A DNA stretch of 64,000 bases from contig CAXXEF010000001.1 in the NCBI GenBank assembly GCA_963677825.2, positions 930,001 to 994,000 of the forward strand. Direction: 5' to 3'. Origin of the DNA: Sporobacter sp963677825. Lineage in GTDB: Bacteria; Bacillota; Clostridia; Oscillospirales; Oscillospiraceae. Of the stretch, positions 15,622 to 24,349 are shown piece by piece; within the stretch, counting starts at the first letter, position 1, and each line of letters starts with the position of its first letter. The notes under the pieces were generated by a model. That model did no database searches and had not been told where the DNA came from. It worked only from the letters and a program-made list of their open reading frames with translations. A program made the translations under genes and the position numbers.

Positions 15622-17076
15622 TTACAGCGTAAACCTAAACGTTGTACCGTTTGTGCTGCTGTCGATGTCGATCGTCATACCATGACGGTCGGCGATCTGC
15701 CGCGCGATGGCGAGGCCCAGGCCGCTGCCGTTCCGGTTTTCCTCGCTCTTGGCCTTGTAAAACCGCTCGAAGATGTGCGGGATGTCCTCCGGCGGGATAC
15801 CCGGCCCGTTATCGCTGATTGATACGGCACGATCCTTTAACGTCACGACGACGTGCCCGCCGCTTGGCGAGAACTTCACGGCGTTGTCAAGCACAATCAG
15901 GAACATCTGCCGAAGCCGACCGTAATCACCGGCATACAGGAAAACCGGCATGTCGAACTCGTGATCGAGCTTCACGTTTTTGTCGCCCGCCATGACGGAT
16001 ACGCTGCGCAGTGCCTCGCCGAGCACGTCCGTCAGATTCAGCTCCTGCCGTTCGATCTGGAAGGCCGTATTCTGAAGCCGCGACAGATCCAACAGGTCGG
16101 TAACAAGACGCTGAAGCACCAATGTCTCGCTGAGCATCTGCGCGTGATAGTCGCGTACTTGCTCCGGCTCGGTCACAACGCCGTCAACGAGTGCCTCAAG
16201 CGAGCCGCGGAGCACCGTGACGGGCGTTCGCAGCTCATGTGATACGTTGGCAACGAAATCGCGGCGGAGCTCGGTGAGCTTTTCCGACTGCGTACGCGCG
16301 TCGTCCAGCTTGTCGCTGAGTGCGTCAATCGACCGGGCGAGCGCACCGATCTCATCGTCCTGACGTACGTTCGTTTTAGCGGTATAGTCGCCCGCGGCGA
16401 GCTGCGCCGTCGAGTCCGTCATCTTCTTAAGCGGGCGCGTGAAACGCACGGCGAGTAAAATCGACAGCACCACCGCTGCGACAAGCGCCGCAAGGATGCT
16501 GACCGCCAAAATCACCAACCCCTGCTGCACCGGCTGCGTCAGCCCGGTGACGGATGTATGCAGCAGTACGGCTCCGATGACGTCGTCGTCATTGGTAATT
16601 GGTGTAGCGACTGTTAGCGTCGGGGCACTGAGCACGCTGGAGAACCCCTCGCTGAACGTCGTTTGGCCGCCCAGCGCCTCGGCGACGACAAGCTCGGCGT
16701 CTTCAGGCAGGTCGTCATACCGATACGCAGGTGCGTCGGGCGCGCCAGCTGTTATCAGGTTAAGGTCGGAATCGACCAGCCAGACATTGGTGCCGGCTAC
16801 GTCGTCAACAAAGCGCAGATATCCGCCCAGTCGGCCAAGTCCGCCTGCTGCAGGCGCGCCGCCCTGTCCGGCACCTTGGCGATCCGGGCCGACGGTGTCC
16901 ATCAGCTCTGAGGCTGTTTGGGCAATATGCTCGGCGCGGGCGCGCAGATCGTCTTTTTGTGTGTTCATCAGGCTCGTTCGGTAAATCGTCAGAAACAAAA
17001 CACCAATGATGACCGCCAGGAGCAGCAGTGCAAAGGCGAAGTAGACGGTCAGCCGGAGCGCGATCTTACTTCTCAT
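15622..17076 (-). CDS. Sensor histidine kinase
   Basis: A 484-residue membrane kinase. TM1 (about 10-31), an extracytoplasmic sensor of some 150 residues with a Gly-rich stretch (68-85), TM2 (about 186-210), HAMP (about 211-262), a dimerisation domain with FVANVSHELRTPVT (phospho-acceptor His280), then the ATPase domain with DNAVKFS, DNGPGIP and GSGLGLAIA. Its start overlaps the end of the response regulator by 11 bases, so they form one operon. The sensed signal is unknown. The divergent DUF2202 gene is a candidate target. Confidence 0.95.
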   Translation of the reverse strand: MRSKIALRLTVYFAFALLLLAVIIGVLFLTIYRTSLMNTQKDDLRARAEHIAQTASELMDTVGPDRQGAGQGGAPAAGGLGRLGGYLRFVDDVAGTNVWLVDSDLNLITAGAPDAPAYRYDDLPEDAELVVAEALGGQTTFSEGFSSVLSAPTLTVATPITNDDDVIGAVLLHTSVTGLTQPVQQGLVILAVSILAALVAAVVLSILLAVRFTRPLKKMTDSTAQLAAGDYTAKTNVRQDDEIGALARSIDALSDKLDDARTQSEKLTELRRDFVANVSHELRTPVTVLRGSLEALVDGVVTEPEQVRDYHAQMLSETLVLQRLVTDLLDLSRLQNTAFQIERQELNLTDVLGEALRSVSVMAGDKNVKLDHEFDMPVFLYAGDYGRLRQMFLIVLDNAVKFSPSGGHVVVTLKDRAVSISDNGPGIPPEDIPHIFERFYKAKSEENRNGSGLGLAIARQIADRHGMTIDIDSSTNGTTFRFTL

Positions 17077-17758
17077 GGCTTATCACCTCGAACTTATAGC
17101 CCACGCCCCAGATTGTCGCGATGTCCCAGCCTGGATGCACCTCAACGTCGAGTTTCGCGCGTAAACGCTTGATGTGCGAGTCGACCGTGCGCGTATCGCC
17201 GTAATAATCGTAGCCCCAAAGGCTGCTCAATAGATTTTCTCGCGAAAATACCTTGCCGGCGTTTGTGGCCAATGTCCAAAGAATCTCGACCTCTTTTTTC
17301 GTCAAACGAAGCTTTTCGCCGCCGACGGACACCTCGTAATCGTCGAGGTCGACCGTCAGATTATCATAAGTAAAGACCTGACGTGCCGTTGTATCGCGCG
17401 AAAGTCGTCGGAGCACAGCGCGAACGCGCGCCATGACCTCGCCCGGAGAAAACGGCTTGACGATGTAGTCGTCCGCGCCGATATCAAGCCCCATAATCTT
17501 TTCAAAATCCTCGCCGCGTGCCGTAATCATGATGATCGGCACGGCCGATTCTTTTCGGATCTCGCGGCAGACCTCAAATCCGTCCGTCAGCGGCATCATG
17601 ACGTCCAGCAATACGACGTCCGGATTCGTCTGGTGGAACAGCGACAGCGCCTGCTGTCCGTCATGCGCGACGACGGGCTCGTATCCTTCCTTACGCGCAT
17701 ATTCCTCCAGTATTGACGTTATTTGTTTGTTATCGTCGGCAATCAAAACGCGTGTCAT
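17066..17758 (-). CDS. OmpR/PhoB-family response regulator
   Basis: A 230-residue regulator: receiver domain with ADDN at 7-10 and phospho-acceptor Asp52 (LLDVMMP), ITARGEDFEK, IVKPFSPGEV, then a winged-helix DNA-binding domain (about 130-230; TKKEVEILWTLATNAGKVFSRENLL ends its first helices). ATG 17758 is chosen for AAGGAGG upstream; the frame is open eight codons further. OmpR-type regulators bind direct repeats with a half-turn multiple; such a repeat lies at 17959-17976 between this gene and the divergent DUF2202 gene. Confidence 0.95.
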   Translation of the reverse strand: MTRVLIADDNKQITSILEEYARKEGYEPVVAHDGQQALSLFHQTNPDVVLLDVMMPLTDGFEVCREIRKESAVPIIMITARGEDFEKIMGLDIGADDYIVKPFSPGEVMARVRAVLRRLSRDTTARQVFTYDNLTVDLDDYEVSVGGEKLRLTKKEVEILWTLATNAGKVFSRENLLSSLWGYDYYGDTRTVDSHIKRLRAKLDVEVHPGWDIATIWGVGYKFEVISHEK

Positions 17759-17958
17759 GACTGGGCCTCCTTTGTTAAGCACACCATATTATAATAGCTG
17801 AAATGCCGGACAGTCGCGTTCGCAGCGCCTATCGGGCTGTTTTTTTGAATTTAGTGTCCCCTATTGTCCTATTGCGGACAGTATATCACATTTTATCGCC
17901 CGATTCGGGGCAAAACTATGTCTTTTAGGCCTGTATGATCACGGAATTTAAACATGGC

Positions 17959-17976
17959 TGACACATTTTTGACACA
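17959..17976 (+). promoter_or_regulatory. Candidate response-regulator box upstream of the DUF2202 gene
   Basis: TGACACA is repeated directly with a 4-base gap (17959-17965 and 17970-17976), an 11-base period as in PhoB/OmpR-type sites. The second copy overlaps a TTGACA that could be a -35 element; no good -10 is seen at 17 bases. Confidence 0.5.
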
Positions 17977-18024
17977 CCCCTCAGGCATACTGAATCCATC
18001 AACGAAAGGAAAGGAGCACATACC

Positions 18025-18732
18025 ATGAAAATCATTCACAAAATCGCGGCTCTCGGGCTCGCCGTGCTTACAGCCGGCGCACTGACAGTCACCGCGGCCG
18101 CTGCGAGCGACTACGGCTCCGGCACCGTCGAGGACGGACAGACGTACACAATTGAACAAATGCTAACCTACGCCATCGAGGACGAATACCTCGCACGGGC
18201 CGAATACGAAGCGATCATCGACGCGTTTGACGCCGACCGACCGTTCTCACGTGTTATCCGCGGCGAAGAGCGCCACATCGATGCACTGGAGCGCTTGTTT
18301 GAGACGTACGGCATCGCCGTTCCCGCCGATACGTCGGCCGATCATGTAGCGGTTCCCGCCTCCATTGAGGAAGCACTGAACACCGGCGTCGCGGCAGAGG
18401 AAGCAAACATCGCCATGTACGCGACGTTCCTCGCGCAGGATCTTCCTGACGATGTCGAAGCCGTATTCACCGCGCTCCAGCGCGCTTCCACGCAGCATCT
18501 CCGGGCGTTCCAGTACGGTCTGGATCATCCGATCGGTTCAGGTGCCGGCCGCCCGACAGACAGGCCGCGTAACGCCGAAGCTGGCTTGGGTCTTCAGGAC
18601 GGCACATGCCCGACAGACGGGGTGCCGCTTGGCGGCGGACTTGGCAGCGACGACGCACCGCGCGGCGGCGGCCGCTCGACGAGTGGTCAGCCCGGCAGCG
18701 CCCTGCGCGACGGCACTTGCCTTGTTGCCTAA
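18025..18732 (+). CDS. Exported DUF2202 ferritin-like protein
   Basis: A 235-residue protein with a signal peptide (about 1-27, cleavage near AAA-SDY) and a DUF2202 four-helix domain (about 42-170). Carboxylate and His residues are placed as in diiron ferritin-like folds: EDEYLARAEYE, EERHIDAL, AAEEANIAMY and STQHLRAF. The C-terminal 65 residues are low-complexity, rich in Gly, Asp, Arg and Thr, with two L-x-DGTC motifs. Iron or redox function is family knowledge, not proven. It is divergent from the two-component system and preceded by a direct repeat that may be its operator. AAGGAG precedes the ATG. Confidence 0.85.
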   Translation: MKIIHKIAALGLAVLTAGALTVTAAAASDYGSGTVEDGQTYTIEQMLTYAIEDEYLARAEYEAIIDAFDADRPFSRVIRGEERHIDALERLFETYGIAVPADTSADHVAVPASIEEALNTGVAAEEANIAMYATFLAQDLPDDVEAVFTALQRASTQHLRAFQYGLDHPIGSGAGRPTDRPRNAEAGLGLQDGTCPTDGVPLGGGLGSDDAPRGGGRSTSGQPGSALRDGTCLVA

Positions 18733-18748
18733 ACGATAACCTTCACAC

Positions 18749-18788
18749 GAACAAACCGCAGACGCCATATGGCGTCTGCGGTTTGTTC
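18749..18788. terminator. Perfect 40-bp palindrome
   Basis: A 20-bp arm GAACAAACCGCAGACGCCAT followed at once by its reverse complement, 17 bases after the DUF2202 stop. Works as a strong terminator-like stem in RNA; no loop bases. Confidence 0.7.
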
Positions 18789-18901
18789 TTATATTGTGTC
18801 AATTTCCTCTGCCCGCGCATATACGGTAACAGACAGCGTTTATACGCCGGTGCGTTACGGCGCGCCGCTCTCCACGTTGCCATCCGCGAAAGGAGTACAT
18901 A

Positions 18902-19228
18902 ATGGCCGACAAATTGCTGCCCTGCCCGTTTTGCGGCGCCGAGGCAAAACTGCTCAACTTTACGGGCGCTTATCGCGTCGTTGATACGAACTACAACTGC
19001 CGCGTTCCAGTCGCCGAGCGCTGGTATAAAAGCGAACAGGAGGCCGCCGAAGCTTGGAATGCACGCAAGCCTGATATCGTTTTCTGCCGCGACTGCAAAT
19101 ACGGCGTCCAAAATGCGTTCCAATGCGGACTCGTGTTATGCCAAAACGAGTTTTTCCGCCGTTATCGTCTGTTCGGCTATGATGATTTTTGTTCCTTCGG
19201 CGAGCGCCGCGGCGACGAGGACGGCTGA
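18902..19228 (+). CDS. Lar-like restriction-alleviation / zinc ribbon protein
   Basis: A 108-residue protein. The first half matches the Lar-like pattern LLPCPFCG ... EAAEAWNARK; the second CxxC of that module is reduced to a single Cys (NYNC). A second Cys set follows (FCRDCKYG ... QCGLVLCQ ... DFCSFGERR), a phage-like zinc ribbon. Lar proteins relieve host restriction in phages; in chromosomes their role is unclear. No other phage genes are nearby. AAAGGAG precedes the ATG. Confidence 0.7.
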   Translation: MADKLLPCPFCGAEAKLLNFTGAYRVVDTNYNCRVPVAERWYKSEQEAAEAWNARKPDIVFCRDCKYGVQNAFQCGLVLCQNEFFRRYRLFGYDDFCSFGERRGDEDG

Positions 19229-19254
19229 GCGTTCCGTCGCTGCCCGACAATCGG

Positions 19255-19773
19255 TCACGTCAGCGGCGAATACGTCAGTACGCCGTTGACGCGTGACGAT
19301 TGCATCAGGTGTATCGTCTGGACCTGCGCCGCCGGCATTGCGACATCATCCAGCTCGGACAAACTGAAGCCGCGCGAGAACCGCGCGGCGCGGCACAGCG
19401 TCACGTGCGGTTTGAATCGCCGCGCTTCAATCGGAAATCCGTCGTCGCGCACCGCGGCGGACAAACGGCGGTGCAGCGCCGTCAAGGCCGGGTTGTCCTC
19501 GATCGCCATCCAAATCAGATCGCCGCCGCTGCGGCGGAAACGGCCGATCTGTCCGAAACGCAGTACCATCGGTTCAACGACTACTGTCCGCCCGATATCG
19601 ATCAGCGCCGGTGCACGCGCCGGCGCTACTTCACCGACAAACACGAGCGTCAGATGCAGATTCTCAAAACGTGTCATACGTCCGGCGGCGAGATGCGGCC
19701 GAAGCCTGTTTTGCAGCGTGTGCAGGGCGTTTTGAACGGTTTGATCAAATCGAACGGCATAAAACAATCGCAT
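19255..19773 (-). CDS. thpR: RNA 2',3'-cyclic phosphodiesterase
   Basis: A 172-residue 2H phosphoesterase of the LigT/ThpR family. Both catalytic HxTx motifs are present: HLTL (about 40) and HVTL (about 123). The N-terminus MRLFYAVRFD is the typical first strand. Members hydrolyse 2',3'-cyclic phosphates of RNA; the biological substrate is generally unknown. Convergent with the Lar-like gene (26 bases between stops). Confidence 0.92.
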   Translation of the reverse strand: MRLFYAVRFDQTVQNALHTLQNRLRPHLAAGRMTRFENLHLTLVFVGEVAPARAPALIDIGRTVVVEPMVLRFGQIGRFRRSGGDLIWMAIEDNPALTALHRRLSAAVRDDGFPIEARRFKPHVTLCRAARFSRGFSLSELDDVAMPAAQVQTIHLMQSSRVNGVLTYSPLT

Positions 19774-19828
19774 CGGCGTCCTCCCTATAATCGTAAAAGC
19801 AGTATAGCCTATACCCCGAAAACTGCGC

Positions 19829-19858
19829 CAGCCGTTCCCGATTAATCGGGAACGGCTG
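19829..19858. terminator. Perfect 30-bp palindrome
   Basis: CAGCCGTTCCCGATT followed at once by its reverse complement, between thpR and the 53-residue gene. Terminator-like, but with a short T tract. Confidence 0.6.
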
Positions 19859-19878
19859 TTAATATAGCGCGATATTAT

Positions 19879-20040
19879 TCATTCGGCTGGCGTCTTTTCT
19901 AAGTCACTGGTGTCGACCGTCCGGTCCATTGCCGACAAAAAACCGCCCTTATCCTCCAGCATTGTATAGTTGAATCGAATAGAACCGTCGGAAAGCTCTC
20001 TGGCAATGTCGTCAAAATCCTTATGCTTATCATGCAACAT
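19879..20040 (-). CDS. Small hypothetical protein (53 residues)
   Basis: ATG at 20040 is preceded by AAAGGAGGACGTT, an excellent binding site, and the frame runs 53 codons (MLHDKHKDFDDIARELSDGS ... ending TPAE). It is acidic and hydrophilic with no membrane segment. Too short for most gene finders; I do not recognise it. The binding site and clean codon use make it a likely real gene. Confidence 0.6.
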   Translation of the reverse strand: MLHDKHKDFDDIARELSDGSIRFNYTMLEDKGGFLSAMDRTVDTSDLEKTPAE

Positions 20041-20262
20041 AACGTCCTCCTTTTCCGTGTGACAGCGTGCCTATGACCGGACAAAGACACACCGCCGATT
20101 TCTTAGGATCGGGCGCTTTTGCTTTAAAACGAATCGTCTGGTACGCAAACACTGTCAGCCGCGCATCAGCCGAATCTATGTATATATTATACCACACGCG
20201 TTAGTTTTATGCCACTTTTTTTGTGTAATAAAGTCACAAAACTCGACAATACAACCTGTCAT

Positions 20263-21024
20263 TTACGACTGCGCACCACTTACTCCCTTTTGCGCTACGA
20301 CGATTAAACGTCGACTCGTCAGTTCGTCATACGGCGTCATGGCGTAGTCGCCGAAAATCTGTACGCTATCGAAACCGGCCTCGCTCAGCAGCCGGCGATA
20401 GTCGCTGTCGAGCAGAATCCTATAAACCATATCGTATTGGCTGTGTTCGCGCCGCTTATCCGAATGATAGATGTCGACGACGTGGATCGTTAGAAATGTC
20501 CCGTCGCTTTCCTTGACGAACACCCGCGTGAAGTCATCGCGATTGACAACGACCTCGATCGGCGGCAGCTGTGAGAGGTTATACTGCGTCGTCCCCTGCG
20601 TTAAGACGAGGATGCCGCCATTGCGCAGGCGTTCATGCATCGATACGAGCGCCGTAATCAGATCGTCGTCCGTGTGCAGATGCGGCAGCGATGTGGACAA
20701 GCACACAACGGCGTCGAACGTTGCATCGAACCGGCTGTCAAGATAGCGGAAATCACATTGTCCGAGCGTAACGGACACACCTTTGCCGGCAAGGTTTCGC
20801 CCGGCAACATCGAGCATTGCCCGCGAGTAATCACTACCTGCGGCGTCAAGGCCCATATCGGAAAAGAGCATCAGGTGCTGCCCTGTACCGCAAGCACAGT
20901 CGAGCACTGATTCGACTTCATATTGTTTAAAAAGCTCCTGAAAAAAAGCTTGCTCCTCTCCGTTTCGTTCAACACCGCCGAACTCGTCATAGTCGTACGC
21001 AAACGTATCATACAGATCTTTCAT
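20263..21024 (-). CDS. Class I SAM-dependent methyltransferase
   Basis: A 253-residue Rossmann-type methyltransferase. VLDCACGTGQHL (about 40-51) is the SAM-binding motif I; SDYSRAML is the acidic second strand; LGQCDFR and VCLSTSLPHL follow. The substrate cannot be told. GGAGGAGAC precedes the ATG. It starts 39 bases after the PAS-GGDEF gene and may be the last gene of the exporter operon. Confidence 0.9.
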   Translation of the reverse strand: MKDLYDTFAYDYDEFGGVERNGEEQAFFQELFKQYEVESVLDCACGTGQHLMLFSDMGLDAAGSDYSRAMLDVAGRNLAGKGVSVTLGQCDFRYLDSRFDATFDAVVCLSTSLPHLHTDDDLITALVSMHERLRNGGILVLTQGTTQYNLSQLPPIEVVVNRDDFTRVFVKESDGTFLTIHVVDIYHSDKRREHSQYDMVYRILLDSDYRRLLSEAGFDSVQIFGDYAMTPYDELTSRRLIVVAQKGVSGAQS

Positions 21025-21063
21025 GTCGTCTCCTCCTTGTATGTACTATCGATCGTACGGGCA

Positions 21064-21918
21064 TCATTTGATCTTTGTCTTCTTTTCCTCGTTCATCTTC
21101 GTATCGGCACGTTCGAGGAATTGCTCGTACGTGTCGCCCGGCTCCAACTCGGCGATACCGTGCGAAAACGATACGGACACGCCGTCGACTACGGCGCTGC
21201 CGGACAAATGCTTGAGCTTGCTGGTAATCCGGCTGACAATAAATCCGGCATCGCGGCGGCTTGTTTGCGGCAGCATGAGCACGAACTCGTCGTCGCAGCA
21301 GCGGCCGAGCAGATCGGTGTCGCGGATGTTGTCTTTTAGGATACTGACGAACAGTATGAGGATTTTATCCCCGAATGCGTTACCAAAACGATCGTTGAGT
21401 GCTTTGAAGCGGTCGATATCAAAAACGAGCAGGCACATCTGACGGCGCTGACGCTGAATTTCCGTAAATAGTTTGCGCGCTTCAAGATCAAAAAAATAAT
21501 GGTTGTAAACGCCGGTCAGTCCGTCGCGCTGCGCCATCGCTTTCCACGTGTCGGTAAGGATCTGCTCCGTCACGTCCAGACAGCTGCCGACGTAGCCGAC
21601 GAAAATATTGCTGTCGTACAGCGGCTTGGCCGTCACATGCACCCAGCGCCATTCGCCGTCGGCGCGGCGCAGCCGGTAAACACTCTCAAAGGGCTCTTTT
21701 TTATCAAACGCGGCGAGGTACTGCTTCAGGTAATTTTCCAAATCGTCTGGATGTACACCGGAGGTCCATCCGTCACCGATTTCCTGTGCCAGCGTACGGC
21801 CGGTAAATGTCAGCCATGTCGTATTGAAATAGTCGCACAGGCTGTCCGGACCGGTGCGCCAGAGCATGCAGGGCGCTGCTTCCGCGAGCTGCTTGTACAT
21901 CGTATCGTTGAAAACCAT
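21064..21918 (-). CDS. PAS domain protein with degenerate GGDEF domain
   Basis: A 284-residue cytoplasmic protein: PAS (about 8-120, with the HPDDLENYL and WRWVHVTAKPLYD signatures) followed by a GGDEF domain starting RDGLTGVYNH (131-140). The active-site loop reads CDDEF (208-212) instead of GGDEF, so diguanylate cyclase activity is doubtful. RDTD (199-202) sits five residues upstream, exactly where the inhibitory c-di-GMP site RxxD lies, so it may bind rather than make c-di-GMP. ATG 21918 is chosen because PAS starts there; the frame is open further. It begins 23 bases after the permease stop. Confidence 0.88.
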   Translation of the reverse strand: MVFNDTMYKQLAEAAPCMLWRTGPDSLCDYFNTTWLTFTGRTLAQEIGDGWTSGVHPDDLENYLKQYLAAFDKKEPFESVYRLRRADGEWRWVHVTAKPLYDSNIFVGYVGSCLDVTEQILTDTWKAMAQRDGLTGVYNHYFFDLEARKLFTEIQRQRRQMCLLVFDIDRFKALNDRFGNAFGDKILILFVSILKDNIRDTDLLGRCCDDEFVLMLPQTSRRDAGFIVSRITSKLKHLSGSAVVDGVSVSFSHGIAELEPGDTYEQFLERADTKMNEEKKTKIK

Positions 21919-21941
21919 AAGTAGACACCATCCTCGAATTA

Positions 21942-23123
21942 TTATATCGATCCATTTGTCCGTCTTTGTCGGGCACGCATCACAGACGCGAAAACGCCGG
22001 CCGTCAGCCAAACCGCCGCGCATACAAACGCCGGCATCAGGCTTCCGGGCAGATCGCCAAGCGCCGTGTTTAGCCATCGGCCCGGCAGTACCGCGCTGAG
22101 CCGACGTAAAACGTACGCCCAATCCGGCAGCTGTAATAGAAGTCCGCTCAACACACCGTTGATGAACGTGGCGGCCGGCGCCAGAAACAAGAGCGCCATG
22201 ACCGTATTGAGCGCCGACGCCAGCACGAGCGTGACGCCAACGATGCTGACAAGATACAGCAGCACCGGCGTAAAAAGCTGCGCTGTCTCAACGATGGGCG
22301 TGCCCATCAAAACACTTACCGCCGTGCCGCCGACCAGATAGCCTGCCGCCGCAATCGCCATCGGCGCGAGGCTCGTCGCACCGACGACGCGCCAAAGCGG
22401 CGTATTCGACTGCCGCGCACGCGTCCGGACGGCGCGCTTATTGAGTTCAAGCGCCCAATACGCACCGGCTACGAGGTAAAAAAAGCATAACACCGCATAC
22501 CATCGCACGAACGTATTGAACGGCGTATCCGGTTGCGGCTGCGCGTACGCGCCGTCAATCGTCACGTGCTCAAGCCGGATGATGCTGCCGTCATCCCAGC
22601 GCCGCTGTATTGCTTCGCGTTGCGCCGCCTCGTCTGACAGATCATAGCTCAGCCCATTATCAAGCAAATAGTCACCCGTCTGACGGATGGCCTCCTCCTC
22701 GACCCAGAGCATGATGACGCCGTTTATGAGCGGCTCGGTCAGCGCCGGTGCGATCGCCGTCGACGGCGATATTTGCACCGTCAGCGTGTCCTTGAAGCCG
22801 CCCGACGTGATTTGTTCGGTGAAGTCACCGTGGATCACGGCGATAGCCGCGAGCCGATCCTGTCGTAGCAATCGGTCAGCGCGCGCAGACGTCATACGAC
22901 GGCACTCAAAGCTGCCGTTTTGCATCAGGATGGCGATCAACTCGTCACCGAGCGGACCCGCATCCTCGTTAACTACAGCGACGGTCAGCGCGCCGTCTGC
23001 CTGCGCACGCTCCAACGCGGCCGCTGAAACAGCAACGAGAACAGCCAGCACAATGAAAAACAGTGAAAACGGCTGGCGCAGACTTTCTTTCAGCCGCGCA
23101 ATAAATAAGTACCCAAGCCTCAT
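21942..23123 (-). CDS. ABC-2 type transporter permease
   Basis: A 393-residue membrane protein with the ABC-2/YhgE-like layout: one N-terminal membrane segment (about 20-38), a large extracytoplasmic domain (about 40-205) and five to six membrane segments at the C-terminus. It overlaps the preceding permease by four bases (ATGA), so both are translated together. Transport substrate unknown. Confidence 0.88.
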   Translation of the reverse strand: MRLGYLFIARLKESLRQPFSLFFIVLAVLVAVSAAALERAQADGALTVAVVNEDAGPLGDELIAILMQNGSFECRRMTSARADRLLRQDRLAAIAVIHGDFTEQITSGGFKDTLTVQISPSTAIAPALTEPLINGVIMLWVEEEAIRQTGDYLLDNGLSYDLSDEAAQREAIQRRWDDGSIIRLEHVTIDGAYAQPQPDTPFNTFVRWYAVLCFFYLVAGAYWALELNKRAVRTRARQSNTPLWRVVGATSLAPMAIAAAGYLVGGTAVSVLMGTPIVETAQLFTPVLLYLVSIVGVTLVLASALNTVMALLFLAPAATFINGVLSGLLLQLPDWAYVLRRLSAVLPGRWLNTALGDLPGSLMPAFVCAAVWLTAGVFASVMRARQRRTNGSI

Positions 23124-24349
23124 CGTGCGCGCTCCCGTCTTTTAAGTCCGGCGAAGCCAAGCACCAAGAAAGCTGCGGTGAAAATCAATATTTTGAATGT
23201 ATCTTCAGTGTATATAACCTTGTCGAACTTAAACAGTGTGGCGGAGAGCGTACGCATCACAGGGCGCATCGGTAACGCTCGGCCGATTGCCGATGCCCAG
23301 TCCGGCAGCGCGCCGGTCGGGACAAAAACACCACTGACCGCCGCCATAGCAATCACGGCATAAAAGCCCGTCCAGAGCGCTGTCTTGTCGTCTGGCAGCC
23401 AAACGGCAGCCGCGACGGCCAGCGCTGAAAAGCACAGCGCGGACAGCGCGATCGTCAGTACGAGTGCCGGCGGGCTGCCGGTATTCATGCCACCCAGAAA
23501 CGCACCGCCCGAGCGCAGCGCAATGGCTGCCGGTACAAGCATCAGCAGCACCAACGCGATAAACACGGCGCCGGACGCCGTTCTCGAGGCTAAAATTCGT
23601 GACGGGCGCTGGATGCTCAGCAGCCCCCGGCGCAACCGCGCACCGGACAGATCTGTTGCCGTCAGGTGTACAAGCGGCAGCATTGCCAGTGATGCGAACA
23701 ACGCAAAAACGGCGCTGAAGTAGTATTCAATTGGAACGTACTCCCCCATCAGCGAGACGACGCCCGTATCGCCGATGATTTCACGACGAACCATGAAATT
23801 GTCCACCAGATGATCGGTCATGCCGTCTATAAACCTAGCGGACGGCTGCGTGCCGACACCTTTTTCCGTCAGGAGCGCGCCGGCCTCTGTGAAAATATTA
23901 CGCGTTTTGCCCACAACGCCCAACGCGCTGTCGGCCACCATCGAGAGCACCTGCGCCTCGAGTGCGTGCGCGCGCGTGGCGACGACGGTCACGCTGATCT
24001 CTCCGGCCTCGTCAAGCCGGTCGAATACGCCTTCCGGAATATGAACAAATACGGAAACGTCGTCATTTTCAACGAGCGCCACGCCCGTGTCGAAGTCGGC
24101 AACCGGATAGACCGTTGCGATATCGCGCAGTGCTTGCGAATTGAACAGTTGATTCACAAACTGCCGAACAGGCTCGCTGCCGTCCTCGTCATACAGCGCG
24201 AGATTGAAATGCAAACCGCCGCCCGTCACGATGAGCGGCGCAACGACGACCGCAAAAATCAGCACGACGGCGACCGGCGTCAGCAGACACAGCGCAACAA
24301 GCGATCGGCGGTAAAACAGCCGCTTTAAATCATAGAAAAAAAGCCTCAT
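23120..24349 (-). CDS. ABC-2 type transporter permease
   Basis: A 409-residue homologue in layout of the next gene: N-terminal membrane segment (about 17-40), extracytoplasmic domain (about 45-215) and a C-terminal membrane bundle. It overlaps the ATPase gene by four bases (ATGA). Two unequal permeases with one ATPase suggest a heterodimeric exporter. Confidence 0.88.
   Translation of the reverse strand: MRLFFYDLKRLFYRRSLVALCLLTPVAVVLIFAVVVAPLIVTGGGLHFNLALYDEDGSEPVRQFVNQLFNSQALRDIATVYPVADFDTGVALVENDDVSVFVHIPEGVFDRLDEAGEISVTVVATRAHALEAQVLSMVADSALGVVGKTRNIFTEAGALLTEKGVGTQPSARFIDGMTDHLVDNFMVRREIIGDTGVVSLMGEYVPIEYYFSAVFALFASLAMLPLVHLTATDLSGARLRRGLLSIQRPSRILASRTASGAVFIALVLLMLVPAAIALRSGGAFLGGMNTGSPPALVLTIALSALCFSALAVAAAVWLPDDKTALWTGFYAVIAMAAVSGVFVPTGALPDWASAIGRALPMRPVMRTLSATLFKFDKVIYTEDTFKILIFTAAFLVLGFAGLKRRERAR

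Noticed and set aside
21919..22122. N-terminal extension of the PAS-GGDEF protein
   Set aside because: The extension overlaps the upstream permease gene in another frame and has no domain character; the PAS domain begins at the internal ATG.
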